A stretch of 36,992 nucleotides of DNA, from the NCBI GenBank assembly GCA_027324025.1, contig DAHVYW010000123.1:1-36992 (forward strand), in the 5' to 3' direction. Shown piece by piece: positions 25,473-32,268 of this stretch. Every line of letters begins with the position of its first letter. The first letter of the stretch is position 1. The stretch comes from JAJZQD01 sp021847735. Its GTDB lineage: Bacteria > Bacillota > Thermincolia > Thermincolales > UBA2595. Under the pieces are notes generated by a model. It had not been told where the DNA came from and made no database searches. It saw nothing but the letters and a program-made list of their open reading frames with translations. Made by a program: the position numbers and the translations under genes.

Positions 25473-25505
25473 TTGACAAATTTCTGTGAATACCCGTTGT
25501 ATAAT
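25473..25505 (+). promoter_or_regulatory. spoIIG-type promoter with long spacer and Spo0A box
   Basis: TTGACA (25473-25478) and TATAAT (25500-25505) are separated by 21 bp, too long for ordinary sigma-A use. The Bacillus subtilis spoIIG promoter is known for a similarly long (22-bp) spacing that needs Spo0A~P. TGACAAA at 25474-25480 matches the 0A box TGNCGAA in six of seven positions and overlaps the -35, as in the known promoter. The expected start point lies about 115 bases before spoIIGA. Confidence 0.6.
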
Positions 25506-25628
25506 GAATGAGGTAGTTCCGGGAGAGGTTGTAATACTTGTCATAATCATTGTTTGGCAGTCATATAATGATATTATGAATTACACCAAAAAGTCGGAAT
25601 AAGAATTTCACAATGTGGTGGTGGAGAA

Positions 25629-26561
25629 ATGGGACTACGCCCAGTGGTCTATATCTACCCGGACATCGCTTTCGCTGTCAGTTTTCTAATGAATGGTCTA
25701 ATTTTATGGGGAACCGGCAGAATCAACAAACTTTCCGCCGGTTGGCTAAGAATTACTGCCGGGGCGGTTGTCGGAGCAGTTTATTCATTTGCTGCGGCGT
25801 TTCCTCAACTTGGCTTGCTCCACGGTTTTTGGCTTAAGATTATTTTTTCTGTTTTTATGTTTGCCGTGTCTTTTGCACCCCTTAACCCTAAACGTTTTAT
25901 CACATCCCTGGCCGTTTTTTATATCGTTTCCTTTTCTCTTGGTGGTTTCTTTATCGGTATCCTCTACTTTTTTAGAACCGGCCCGTTTTATACTTATATC
26001 GGCGACTTGTCCCGTCTGGTTGCTCAATATTTTTGGCCGGGGTTGTTTATTACTATAGCGGCGTATGTATTATTTACGAGGTTTGCGGGCCGCCTAATTC
26101 ATAAAAAGCTGGCCCAAAGTCTGTTCAGGGTCCCGCTGAAGGTGTTATTTGATGAATCGCATATTGAGGTGGAAGCCCTTATAGATACGGGAAACAATCT
26201 TCAGGACCCCCTGAGCCAGACTCCTGTAGTTGTAGTGGAATACAACGTTCTGAAAAACATTTTTCCTGTCGAAATCCAGACCGCCTTTGAAGGCGGCCCC
26301 GATCCCGATCTGATGAGGATTCTGGATTCCCTTGCCCAAACGTCCTGGTCAAAGAGGTTTCGGGTGATACCGTTCACCTCACTGGGCAAGGAAAATGGTT
26401 TGCTAATCGGCTTCCGCCCCGACCGGATAGAGGTTTTAAACGGGGCAAGTTCCGTCTGCACCAAAAATGTTGTAGTGGGAATTTACCAAAATGAACTCAG
26501 CCCCGAGGGTAGCTATCGGGCCCTTTTGCACCCAGATATCCTTGACAGTATGTCTGCCTGA
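25629..26561 (+). CDS. spoIIGA: Sporulation sigma-E factor-processing peptidase SpoIIGA
   Basis: The 310-residue membrane-bound aspartic protease removes the pro-sequence of sigma-E in the mother cell. The first 150 or so residues contain five hydrophobic segments. The C-terminal half is a soluble protease domain with D186-T-G (ALIDTGNNLQDPLSQ), the single catalytic Asp motif of this dimeric protease. The position immediately before sigE and the family length confirm it. The start is ATG 25629 after GTGGTGGTGGAG. It is expected to be activated across the septum by SpoIIR, encoded further down in this window. Confidence 0.92.
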   Translation: MGLRPVVYIYPDIAFAVSFLMNGLILWGTGRINKLSAGWLRITAGAVVGAVYSFAAAFPQLGLLHGFWLKIIFSVFMFAVSFAPLNPKRFITSLAVFYIVSFSLGGFFIGILYFFRTGPFYTYIGDLSRLVAQYFWPGLFITIAAYVLFTRFAGRLIHKKLAQSLFRVPLKVLFDESHIEVEALIDTGNNLQDPLSQTPVVVVEYNVLKNIFPVEIQTAFEGGPDPDLMRILDSLAQTSWSKRFRVIPFTSLGKENGLLIGFRPDRIEVLNGASSVCTKNVVVGIYQNELSPEGSYRALLHPDILDSMSA

Positions 26562-26579
26562 AACAGGAGGAGATTTTAC

Positions 26580-27308
26580 ATGTTAACCTGGTTAATGAGG
26601 TTTAAATGGATTGTAAGGCTGAAGGTCTTAAAGATACTTCTCAAGCTTGGTCTAAAGTCGGAAGTTCACTATGTCGGCAGCAGCGAGGCCTTACCGCCGC
26701 CTTTGTCCAATGATGAGGAAAGCTTCCTGATATCAAGGCTCGAAGGTGGGGACAGGACTGTAAAAAGCATCCTTATAGAGCGTAATCTAAGACTGGTCGT
26801 GTATATAGCCCGGAAATTCGAAAACACCGGTGTAGGTATAGAGGACTTGGTCTCCATTGGTACTATCGGATTAATCAAGGCTGTAAATACCTTTGACCCC
26901 AATAAAAAAATCAAGCTGGCCACCTACGCATCCCGCTGTATTGAAAACGAGATCCTGATGTACCTGAGAAGAAACAATAAGACCAGGTCGGAAGTGTCTT
27001 TTGATGAACCCCTCAATATTGACTGGGATGGGAATGAACTTCTCCTCTCCGATGTGCTTGGCACAGAGAATGACATTATCTATAAGTATCTGGAGGAAGA
27101 GGTGGATAGAAAACTACTGAACATCGCCCTGCAGAAGCTTAACGGACGGGAACGGAGGATAATGGAACTGCGCTTCGGACTGCTGGACGGAGCAGAAAAG
27201 ACCCAAAAAGAGGTGGCAGATATGCTGGGCATATCCCAGTCCTATATATCCCGTCTGGAAAAAAGGATTTTGAAGCGGTTACGCAAAGAGATTCATAGGA
27301 TGGAGTAG
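26580..27308 (+). CDS. sigE: RNA polymerase sporulation sigma factor SigE
   Basis: The 242-residue pro-sigma factor directs early mother-cell transcription. The N terminus (MLTWLMRFKWIVRLKVLKIL, then LKSEVHYVG) is the hydrophobic/basic pro-sequence that SpoIIGA cleaves. Conserved sigma regions follow: RNLRLVVYIARKFENTGVGI, LVSIGTIGLIKAVNTFDP, IKLATYASRCIENEILMYL (region 2) and QKEVADMLGISQSYISRLEK (region 4). ATG 26580 follows AGGAGGAG, 18 bases after spoIIGA, so the two form the spoIIG operon. Confidence 0.97.
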   Translation: MLTWLMRFKWIVRLKVLKILLKLGLKSEVHYVGSSEALPPPLSNDEESFLISRLEGGDRTVKSILIERNLRLVVYIARKFENTGVGIEDLVSIGTIGLIKAVNTFDPNKKIKLATYASRCIENEILMYLRRNNKTRSEVSFDEPLNIDWDGNELLLSDVLGTENDIIYKYLEEEVDRKLLNIALQKLNGRERRIMELRFGLLDGAEKTQKEVADMLGISQSYISRLEKRILKRLRKEIHRME

Positions 27309-27318
27309 GAAAAAGTGA

Positions 27319-27570
27319 GTGAAGTATTGGAAAACAAACCGGTCCCCTGACAGGTACCGGGTTTTTATCGTATCAGCCAATTCGCACCGCAATGTATTAA
27401 ACGATAATGCCGCGGCAGATGCTCTCAGGAAGAAACTTGAAGCATATCCCGGCATAAGTACATTTAATTTATCTCGGGTGGTGGGCTCTCAGGTCAGGGA
27501 ACTGCAAATAGAAGTGGAACCGTTTTCCGCAGCGACCTTAGACCACAGTTTCATGAATGCGGAATTTTAA
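27319..27570 (+). CDS. Uncertain 83-residue hypothetical ORF
   Basis: An open frame from GTG 27319 to TAA 27570 encodes an 83-residue polypeptide including YRVFIVSANSHRNVLNDN and LRKKLEAYPGISTFNLS. I do not recognise it. It runs straight through a terminator-like hairpin (27336-27366), which argues against it. Its composition is not unlike a real protein, and a strong terminator lies just after its stop. No clear ribosome-binding site is visible beyond GGA at 27308-27310. Confidence 0.3.
   Translation: MKYWKTNRSPDRYRVFIVSANSHRNVLNDNAAADALRKKLEAYPGISTFNLSRVVGSQVRELQIEVEPFSAATLDHSFMNAEF
27336..27366 (+). terminator. Probable sigE terminator
   Basis: AAACC/GGTTT, GGT/ACC and a CC-T/AGG inner pairing form an interrupted stem, followed by TTTTTAT. 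It lies 28 bases after the sigE stop. Confidence 0.5.
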
Positions 27571-27589
27571 ATGCTTGCTGATTAAAACT

Positions 27590-27630
27590 AAACTAAACCT
27601 GGGCATTTATGGCAGGTTTGGTTTTGTTTT
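27590..27630 (+). terminator. Terminator upstream of the selenoprotein gene
   Basis: AAACTAAACCTG (27590-27601) pairs with CAGGTTTGGTTT (27613-27624) over 12 bp with one G-T pair, followed by TGTTTTG. It isolates the downstream gene from the spoIIG unit. Confidence 0.65.
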
Positions 27631-27771
27631 GGGAAAAGCACTCTTCACCTTAACGCTTTATCTATTAAGAAGGATTTTGGTTACCGATAGCAAATAATTA
27701 CACTATACCAAAGAACATGCAAAAGATAATTTCTGAAACCTTCTCAATCAGTTGGAAAGGGGGAATAGGTG

Positions 27772-28908
27772 ATGGAGGAATCCAAACGACCGGTAAATAC
27801 CAGTGAGAATGTTAGTTGTTGAGGTCCCGGCGACGATGCTGGTAAGCATCTTACGGAAAGCAGCGCCGAAAACTGTCAAGTTTGCGGTGGCCCTTTAGAA
27901 TACTTCAGCAGCGGTAAGGAGTTAACATGTTTCCGCTGTGGTAAAAAAGAAAACGGCAACATTCTGTGCCCCGGGGGACATTATATTTGTGACGACTGCC
28001 ACGGGAACGACGCCTTTAGTACTATAAGGGATTTCACATTAAATACGACCAGTCGCGACCCTTTCATAATTGCGGAGACTTTGATGGGCTATAAAGATAA
28101 AGTGCCTATGCTGGGCTGTGAGAACGCCTGGATTGCAGCAGGGGCATTGATTGCAGCAGTTAGGAATGAAGGGACGATAAGCCTAACCGATGAACAAATT
28201 GTTGAAGCATTGAACAGGACCAAAAGACAAGCGGTCGGTGGTTACTGCGGACTAACAGGGGTCTGCGGAATAGCCCCCGCCATCGGAGCTTGCTTTAGTG
28301 TTATCCTTGGGGCTGGGTGTCCCAAAGACCGGGAAACGGCTGTTACTATGCGGGTAGTGGCTCAGATAGTGAATGCCATTGCCAGGGAAACCGGACCGTG
28401 CTGCTGCAAAAACTTTGTCAGAACCGCCCTTACGGAGGCGGTCGGGATGGCAGCGGAATACCTGGAAATTTCTCTACCAAAGCAAGCCAAGGGTGAAATT
28501 ATATGTACAGATGCCCGGCGGCATCCCCATGGATGCAGAAAAGAGAAATGTTCTTATTATAATAATGAGTTTGAAACAGGCGGTGATGGGGGTATGTTGG
28601 ACAGTTACGATAAGTTTCACTCCACAGTTTATGGGCAGGAAGGAGTGCTGGGCCGCAAAACTAAACATCTGATTGCCCTGGCTGCTTCTTTGGCCGCGGG
28701 TTGCGAACCCTGAACCCAATATTGCTTTGCAGTTGCAAAGGAACTAAATATCCCGGAAGAGGAATTAAACGAGGCTACTGCTATCGCTATGACAGTGGGA
28801 GCGTCCAGGGTTAGGGCAATGGCTGATAAAATTAACGGGCGGCAGCCACAGGTTAAATCGGAGCCGGAAGAATTATCAGCGGGCGACTGTAAAACCTGAG
28901 CGGTATAG
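27772..28908 (+). CDS. Predicted selenoprotein with three Sec (UGA) codons: DUF5714-like plus CMD/AhpD-like
   Basis: One frame from ATG 27772 (AAAGGGGG eight bases upstream) to TAG 28906-28908 has 378 codons and three in-frame TGA: codon 17 (27820-27822), 314 (28711-28713) and 376 (28897-28899). Read as Sec, they give SCUGPG, GCEPU and CKTU. Residues 35-76 are a Cys-rich module (C35xxC38, C53xxC56, C66, H70, C73xxC76) followed by a DUF5714-like domain. From about residue 285 a carboxymuconolactone decarboxylase/AhpD-like domain begins, whose CxxC motif is here CEPU. No ATG, GTG or TTG lies in frame between codons 17 and 104, so the Cys-rich module needs read-through of UGA17. Each TGA precedes a SECIS-like hairpin. 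TGA is a normal stop elsewhere in the window (murE, ftsL, ftsQ, spoIIGA, sigG). A thiol/selenol redox role is inferred. The third TGA could instead be the true stop. Confidence 0.75.
27835..27850 (+). promoter_or_regulatory. SECIS-like hairpin for UGA codon 17
   Basis: GATGCT-GGTA-AGCATC is a perfect 6-bp stem with a GGUA loop. The first loop G lies 19 bases after the UGA. Bacterial SECIS elements are hairpins just downstream of the UGA with G-U in the apical loop. Confidence 0.6.
28725..28740 (+). promoter_or_regulatory. SECIS-like hairpin for UGA codon 314
   Basis: CTTTGC-AGTT-GCAAAG is a perfect 6-bp stem with an AGUU loop. The loop G lies 19 bases after the UGA, the same distance as for codon 17. 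Confidence 0.6.
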
Positions 28909-28938
28909 TGAAACCCTGTTCAGGTTGAACAGGACACT
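28907..28938 (+). promoter_or_regulatory. SECIS-like hairpin for UGA codon 376
   Basis: CCTGTTC-AGGTT-GAACAGG (28915-28933) is a perfect 7-bp stem. An outer AGTG/CACT pairing (28907-28910 with 28935-28938) extends it across an internal loop. The AGGUU loop contains the GGU typical of SECIS and lies 24 bases after the UGA. The hairpin spans the final TAG and the untranslated space before azlC, with no T-tract. Confidence 0.55.
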
Positions 28939-28967
28939 GTTAGTTGCTTGTAGTAGGAGACGGTAAA

Positions 28968-29660
28968 ATGAACGGCACCGGTTTTGTCGCAGGAGCCAAA
29001 AAATCAATACCAATTATGTTAGGCTATACCCCCCTTGGTCTGGCTTTCGGGGTTATTGCCAGGGAAAAAGGACTTGATGTTTTACAGACGGCCCTGATGT
29101 CTCTCACCGCTTTTACCGGCTCAGGGCAGTTTATTGCGGTGGGCATGCTGGGAGCGGGGGCAGGTATTCCGGCTATCTTGCTAACTAATCTGCTGGTGAA
29201 TCTACGCTACTTGTTATTTAGCGCCGCTATGGCTCCCCATGTCAGGAAAATGCCTACTGTTGTCCAATCGGTTTTGGCCTTTGGTATCACTGACGAAACC
29301 TTTACTTTAAATATGGCCGAGTTTGACCAGGGTGAACCAGACAGCAGATTTATGTTAGGGGTTAACCTGTGTTCCCATCTTTCATGGATAGTGAATTCGG
29401 CCATTGGTGCTGCCATAGGGAACCTACTGCCTGATATTAACCGGTACGGAGTAAATTTTGCCTTGCCGGCCATGTTTATTGCCCTTCTGGTGATGCAGGT
29501 AAAAGACCGCCGGACTGCCTTGGTTGCGGTTCTTTCAGGTTTGCTGTCTATAGGAATCTACTTATTTACCAGGAATGGCAGCAATATCATTATTGCTACG
29601 ATAATCGCGGCTACGATAGGGGTGATTTTATGTCAGTCCAGACAAAAATCTACCTCGTAA
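28968..29660 (+). CDS. azlC: Branched-chain amino acid exporter subunit AzlC
   Basis: The 230-residue polytopic protein contains IPIMLGYTPLGLAFGVIAREKG, SLTAFTGSGQFIAVGMLGAG and LLVNLRYLLFSAAMAPHVRKM, diagnostic of AzlC, the large subunit of the AzlCD (BrnFE-like) branched-chain amino acid exporter. Its closing hydrophobic helices match the family. ATG 28968 is chosen because AGGAGA is seven bases upstream; an in-frame TTG at 28944 is less likely. It begins 59 bases after the selenoprotein stop and may be cotranscribed with it. Substrates in this organism are inferred from family only. Confidence 0.9.
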   Translation: MNGTGFVAGAKKSIPIMLGYTPLGLAFGVIAREKGLDVLQTALMSLTAFTGSGQFIAVGMLGAGAGIPAILLTNLLVNLRYLLFSAAMAPHVRKMPTVVQSVLAFGITDETFTLNMAEFDQGEPDSRFMLGVNLCSHLSWIVNSAIGAAIGNLLPDINRYGVNFALPAMFIALLVMQVKDRRTALVAVLSGLLSIGIYLFTRNGSNIIIATIIAATIGVILCQSRQKSTS

Positions 29661-29950
29661 TTCTCGGTCTCTGGGTAGTCAACTACCTCCCCAGGGCAGT
29701 GCCTATGGTAGTCTTAAGCAAGCTGAAAATACCAAGACCCGTCAGCCAATGGCTTGGCTTTGTCCCGGCAGCGGTGCTTGCGGCGATAATTGCCCCCGCG
29801 ATACTGATGCCGGAGAAGCACCTGGTTGTCACCTGGGATAATAAATACTTAATCACTGCTATTCCTGCACTTATTGTGGCTGTGAAAACCCGCAGCCTCG
29901 TTTGGACCCTTTTGGCCGGAATGCTGGTGATGGCACTGCTGCAAATATAA
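29630..29950 (+). CDS. azlD: Branched-chain amino acid exporter subunit AzlD
   Basis: The 106-residue protein has about four hydrophobic segments and the motifs LWVVNYLPRAVPMVVLSKLK and WLGFVPAAVLAAIIAPAILM, typical of AzlD, the small partner of AzlC. It overlaps the azlC 3' end by 31 bases, so translation is probably coupled. Its last codons and stop lie in the 5' arm of a long perfect hairpin. Confidence 0.9.
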   Translation: MSVQTKIYLVILGLWVVNYLPRAVPMVVLSKLKIPRPVSQWLGFVPAAVLAAIIAPAILMPEKHLVVTWDNKYLITAIPALIVAVKTRSLVWTLLAGMLVMALLQI

Positions 29951-29987
29951 AAGGAACCGCGAAAATCGCGGTTCCTTTTATATTTGC
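29941..29987 (+). terminator. 22-bp perfect hairpin terminator at the azlD stop
   Basis: A 22-bp uninterrupted stem (arms 29941-29962 and 29966-29987, loop AAA) includes the last azlD codons. Its AACCGCGA/TCGCGGTT core is flanked by A and T tracts, so it can terminate in both directions. Confidence 0.8.
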
Positions 29988-30252
29988 AGGGAATGTACGC
30001 TATAGATGCGGGACACCCACAAACCACATTTTCGGTGAAATAGCCGATACTATCCGACCGCCGTCTAATGGATCAAAAGGCTGTCAAAAAGCAATTTAAA
30101 GAATGCAAAATACGGTTAACAACACAATACTATTATAAGGCAATGCTTCACATATTTGTACCCGTGTTTTTTTCTGGATATAATTCTTTTGCCAACTGGA
30201 GTGCCCTAGAGTAGATTTCAGGCATCTTTGAATCAAACATTTTTTCTGATCA
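29988..30252 (+). other. Non-coding region without recognised features
   Basis: I find no gene, convincing promoter or repeat in this stretch between the azlD terminator and the repeat cluster. Short frames lack ribosome-binding sites. It is more AT-rich toward 30100-30250. Confidence 0.4.
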
Positions 30253-30387
30253 TTGTATCAAAACAGGCAGCCTTTTTCGGTTTTCACAAGAACAGGAAAA
30301 TGCGGGTGTATTCCGGAGAGCGGTCTGACATCTGTCGGCCCACGATCCGCGCAGCGGGAGTGGCTTGCCGACTGATTTGTGGCGTAC
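30253..30387 (+). repeat. Structured repeat, copy 1 of tandem pair (3'-truncated)
   Basis: From TTGTATCAAAACAGGCAG to GACTGATTTGT this copy matches the next one (30388 onward) with scattered substitutions and a 2-base length difference. It lacks the 3' arm (GGAATATACCCGCATTTT) that closes the hairpin in the second copy. It is the same family as 5461-5620. Confidence 0.8.
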
Positions 30388-30545
30388 CAAAACAGGCAGC
30401 CCTTTGGTTTTCGCAAGAACAGGAAAATGCGGGTGTATTCCGGAGAGCGGTCTGACGTCCGTCGGCCCACGATCCGCGCAGCGGGAGTGGTTCGCCGACT
30501 GAGTTGTTGCCGCTCGGAGGAATATACCCGCATTTTCCTCGTATT
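30388..30545 (+). repeat. Structured repeat, copy 2 of tandem pair (complete)
   Basis: The 5' arm GGAAAATGCGGGTGTATTCC (30422-30441) and the 3' arm GGAATATACCCGCATTTTCC (30519-30538) pair with a single G-T-type mismatch. Between them, GTCGGC and GCCGAC form an inner stem. Frames across it on both strands are artefacts of the repeat. Confidence 0.8.
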
Positions 30546-30584
30546 TACCCAAACCAAAGAGGTAGCCTACTCCCCTTTTTCTTT

Positions 30585-30613
30585 GTATAAACCCGGTTTC
30601 TTTGGGCAATAAT
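30585..30613 (+). promoter_or_regulatory. Predicted sigma-F promoter of sigG
   Basis: GTATA (30585-30589), a 15-bp spacer and GGCAATAAT (30605-30613) match the forespore sigma-F consensus (GTATA, then GGnnAnAAT). It lies about 40 bases before the sigG start. In B. subtilis sigG transcription is sigma-F dependent. Confidence 0.6.
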
Positions 30614-30653
30614 CCTAATAATACAGCAACCCGTAAATCTGGAAAGGGTGTCC

Positions 30654-31433
30654 ATGCCGATGATGATAAACAAAGTAGAAATATGTGGTGTTAATACGTC
30701 CAAGCTACCAGTGTTAACCAGCAGTGAAATGCGGCATTTGTTTGAGGTAATGCAGGCCGGCGATACCGAGGCCCGTTCCAAACTGATAAACGGTAATCTA
30801 AGGCTAGTTTTGAGTGTGATACAACGGTTTACCAATAGAGGGGAGTATGTTGACGACCTTTTTCAGGTCGGCTGTATTGGGCTAATGAAGGCTATAGACA
30901 ACTTTGACCTGGGCCAAAATGTTAAGTTTTCGACATACGCTGTACCGATGATTATCGGCGAAATTCGCCGCTATCTAAGAGACAACAACCCTATCAGGGT
31001 TTCCCGTTCACTTAGGGACGTCGCCTACAAAGCACTGCAGGTAAGGGACAGTTTGGTAAACAGGCTATCCCGGGAGCCCTCGATAAACGAAATTGCCAGT
31101 GAACTTAAGATGGCCAGAGAGGAAATAGTTTTTGCCCTTGATGCAATCCAGGAACCGATTTCCCTGTTTGAACCCATTTACCATGATGGTGGTGACCCGA
31201 TTTTTGTCATGGACCAAATCAGTGACGATAAAAACCAGGATGGGAACTGGTTAGAGGGGATTGCGGTAAGGGAGGCCATGCACAAACTGAGCGATAGGGA
31301 AAAACTGATCCTGTCCCTCAGGTTCTACGAAGGTAAGACTCAAATGGAGGTAGCCGATGAAATCGGCATCTCCCAGGCCCAGGTTTCCCGCCTGGAAAAA
31401 GCAGCTCTCAAACATATGCGCAAACACATGTGA
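30654..31433 (+). CDS. sigG: RNA polymerase sporulation sigma factor SigG
   Basis: The 259-residue forespore-specific sigma factor contains NKVEICGVNTSKLPVLTSSE, the conserved SigG N terminus involved in its regulation. It also has NGNLRLVLSVIQRFTNRGEY, LFQVGCIGLMKAIDNFDL, KFSTYAVPMIIGEIRRYLRD and QMEVADEIGISQAQVSRLEK (region 4). It drives late forespore genes after engulfment. ATG 30654 lies five bases after GGAAAGGG; GTG 30648 and ATG 30660/30663 are alternatives. It sits about 3.3 kb downstream of sigE instead of next to it, separated by the selenoprotein/azlCD block and repeats. Confidence 0.96.
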   Translation: MPMMINKVEICGVNTSKLPVLTSSEMRHLFEVMQAGDTEARSKLINGNLRLVLSVIQRFTNRGEYVDDLFQVGCIGLMKAIDNFDLGQNVKFSTYAVPMIIGEIRRYLRDNNPIRVSRSLRDVAYKALQVRDSLVNRLSREPSINEIASELKMAREEIVFALDAIQEPISLFEPIYHDGGDPIFVMDQISDDKNQDGNWLEGIAVREAMHKLSDREKLILSLRFYEGKTQMEVADEIGISQAQVSRLEKAALKHMRKHM

Positions 31434-31494
31434 AGACATGTATGCATAAGTCCTAAAATTAAAAATAGGAGATAGAATTCAGGAGGTAATCTTA

Positions 31495-32244
31495 ATGCGG
31501 AGAAAAATTTTTAAGACAGTGATGATTACAGGTGCTGTTACAGCGGTGGTTACTGCTGCCGCCCTGCTGACCATCGGTGCTGCCGGTACCGGGTCCCGGG
31601 GGGTAAGTACCTTCGGCCGCACCTACGGTGCCCCGGCGGAGCCACTCAAGGGCGCTTTGCAAGAATCTTATTCGGAACTTTATACCGGTCGCGACCTTAT
31701 CAGGTTCCACGTTATTGCCAACAGTGACAGCGACAGAGACCAGGCTCTTAAACGAAGGATCAGGGATCTCGTTGTCCGGCAGATGACCCCGGAGTTTGAA
31801 AAGGCAGCCACCCTCGACGAGGCTCGCCGGACGGCCAGAGCGCACCTGGGTGAAATTCAGGCGATTGCTGAGAAAGAAGTCGGGGCGTGGGGTGAAAGTT
31901 ATCAGGTTACGGTTCAGTTGGGGAGATTCGATTTCCCCGTTAAAACTTACGGCAACCTGACACTACCGGCCGGGGAATACGAAGCCGTAAGGGTTGTTAT
32001 TGGCCGCGGCCAAGGGGCTAACTGGTGGTGCGTGTTGTTTCCACCCCTATGTTTTGTGGATGTATCAAAAACTATGGCTCCTACCAACACGGAATATACG
32101 GCTGCTTCGGTTTACGCTCAAACAGGCATTGTTCAGACGTTCAAGGGGACAGGTTCCAGGGATTTGCGCCCCGTGGAGGTGGAACGGCAGACATATAAGA
32201 TAAGATTTAGATTATTGGAAATACTCGGTTTGAGCCCGGAATAG
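31495..32244 (+). CDS. spoIIR: Stage II sporulation protein R (SpoIIR)
   Basis: The 249-residue secreted signalling protein has an N-terminal signal or anchor (MRRKIFKTVMITGAVTAVVT, hydrophobic to about residue 30). A SpoIIR domain contains LIRFHVIANSDSDRDQALKR and, later, LPAGEYEAVRVVIGRGQGAN followed by WWCVLFPPLCFVD. Made in the forespore, SpoIIR triggers SpoIIGA to process pro-sigma-E in the mother cell. ATG 31495 follows CAGGAGGT. It is 61 bases after sigG and has no clear promoter of its own, so cotranscription with sigG is likely. Confidence 0.95.
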   Translation: MRRKIFKTVMITGAVTAVVTAAALLTIGAAGTGSRGVSTFGRTYGAPAEPLKGALQESYSELYTGRDLIRFHVIANSDSDRDQALKRRIRDLVVRQMTPEFEKAATLDEARRTARAHLGEIQAIAEKEVGAWGESYQVTVQLGRFDFPVKTYGNLTLPAGEYEAVRVVIGRGQGANWWCVLFPPLCFVDVSKTMAPTNTEYTAASVYAQTGIVQTFKGTGSRDLRPVEVERQTYKIRFRLLEILGLSPE

Positions 32245-32268
32245 GCAGGAGATTAGCCGGGATGGAGA

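Noticed and set aside
27664..27709. Promoter for the selenoprotein gene (TTGGTT and TATACC)
   Set aside because: The spacing is 21 bp and both hexamers are poor; no other candidate stood out.
28081..28713. Independent 210-codon gene starting TTG 28081 and ending TGA 28713
   Set aside because: Coding sequence in the same frame continues on both sides across TGA codons, and the TGA at 28711 replaces the second Cys of the CMD CxxC motif, so it is the middle of a longer recoded gene.
27772..28908. Pseudogene with three nonsense mutations, or TGA read as tryptophan
   Set aside because: All three interruptions are TGA, each next to a Cys motif and a hairpin, with no frameshift. TGA ends murE, ftsL, ftsQ, spoIIGA and sigG normally, so there is no general reassignment.
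30253..30545. CRISPR array suggested by tandem repeat units
   Set aside because: Only two units of about 127-129 bp are present, with no short regular repeats alternating with unique spacers and no cas genes.
30228..30612. Several overlapping open frames on both strands
   Set aside because: They derive from the tandem structured repeats, share the same repeated peptide and lack ribosome-binding sites.
31434..31494. Sigma-F promoter directly before spoIIR (GCATA at 31444)
   Set aside because: The distance to a GG-rich -10-like segment is 19 bp, too long, and the start point would fall in the ribosome-binding site.
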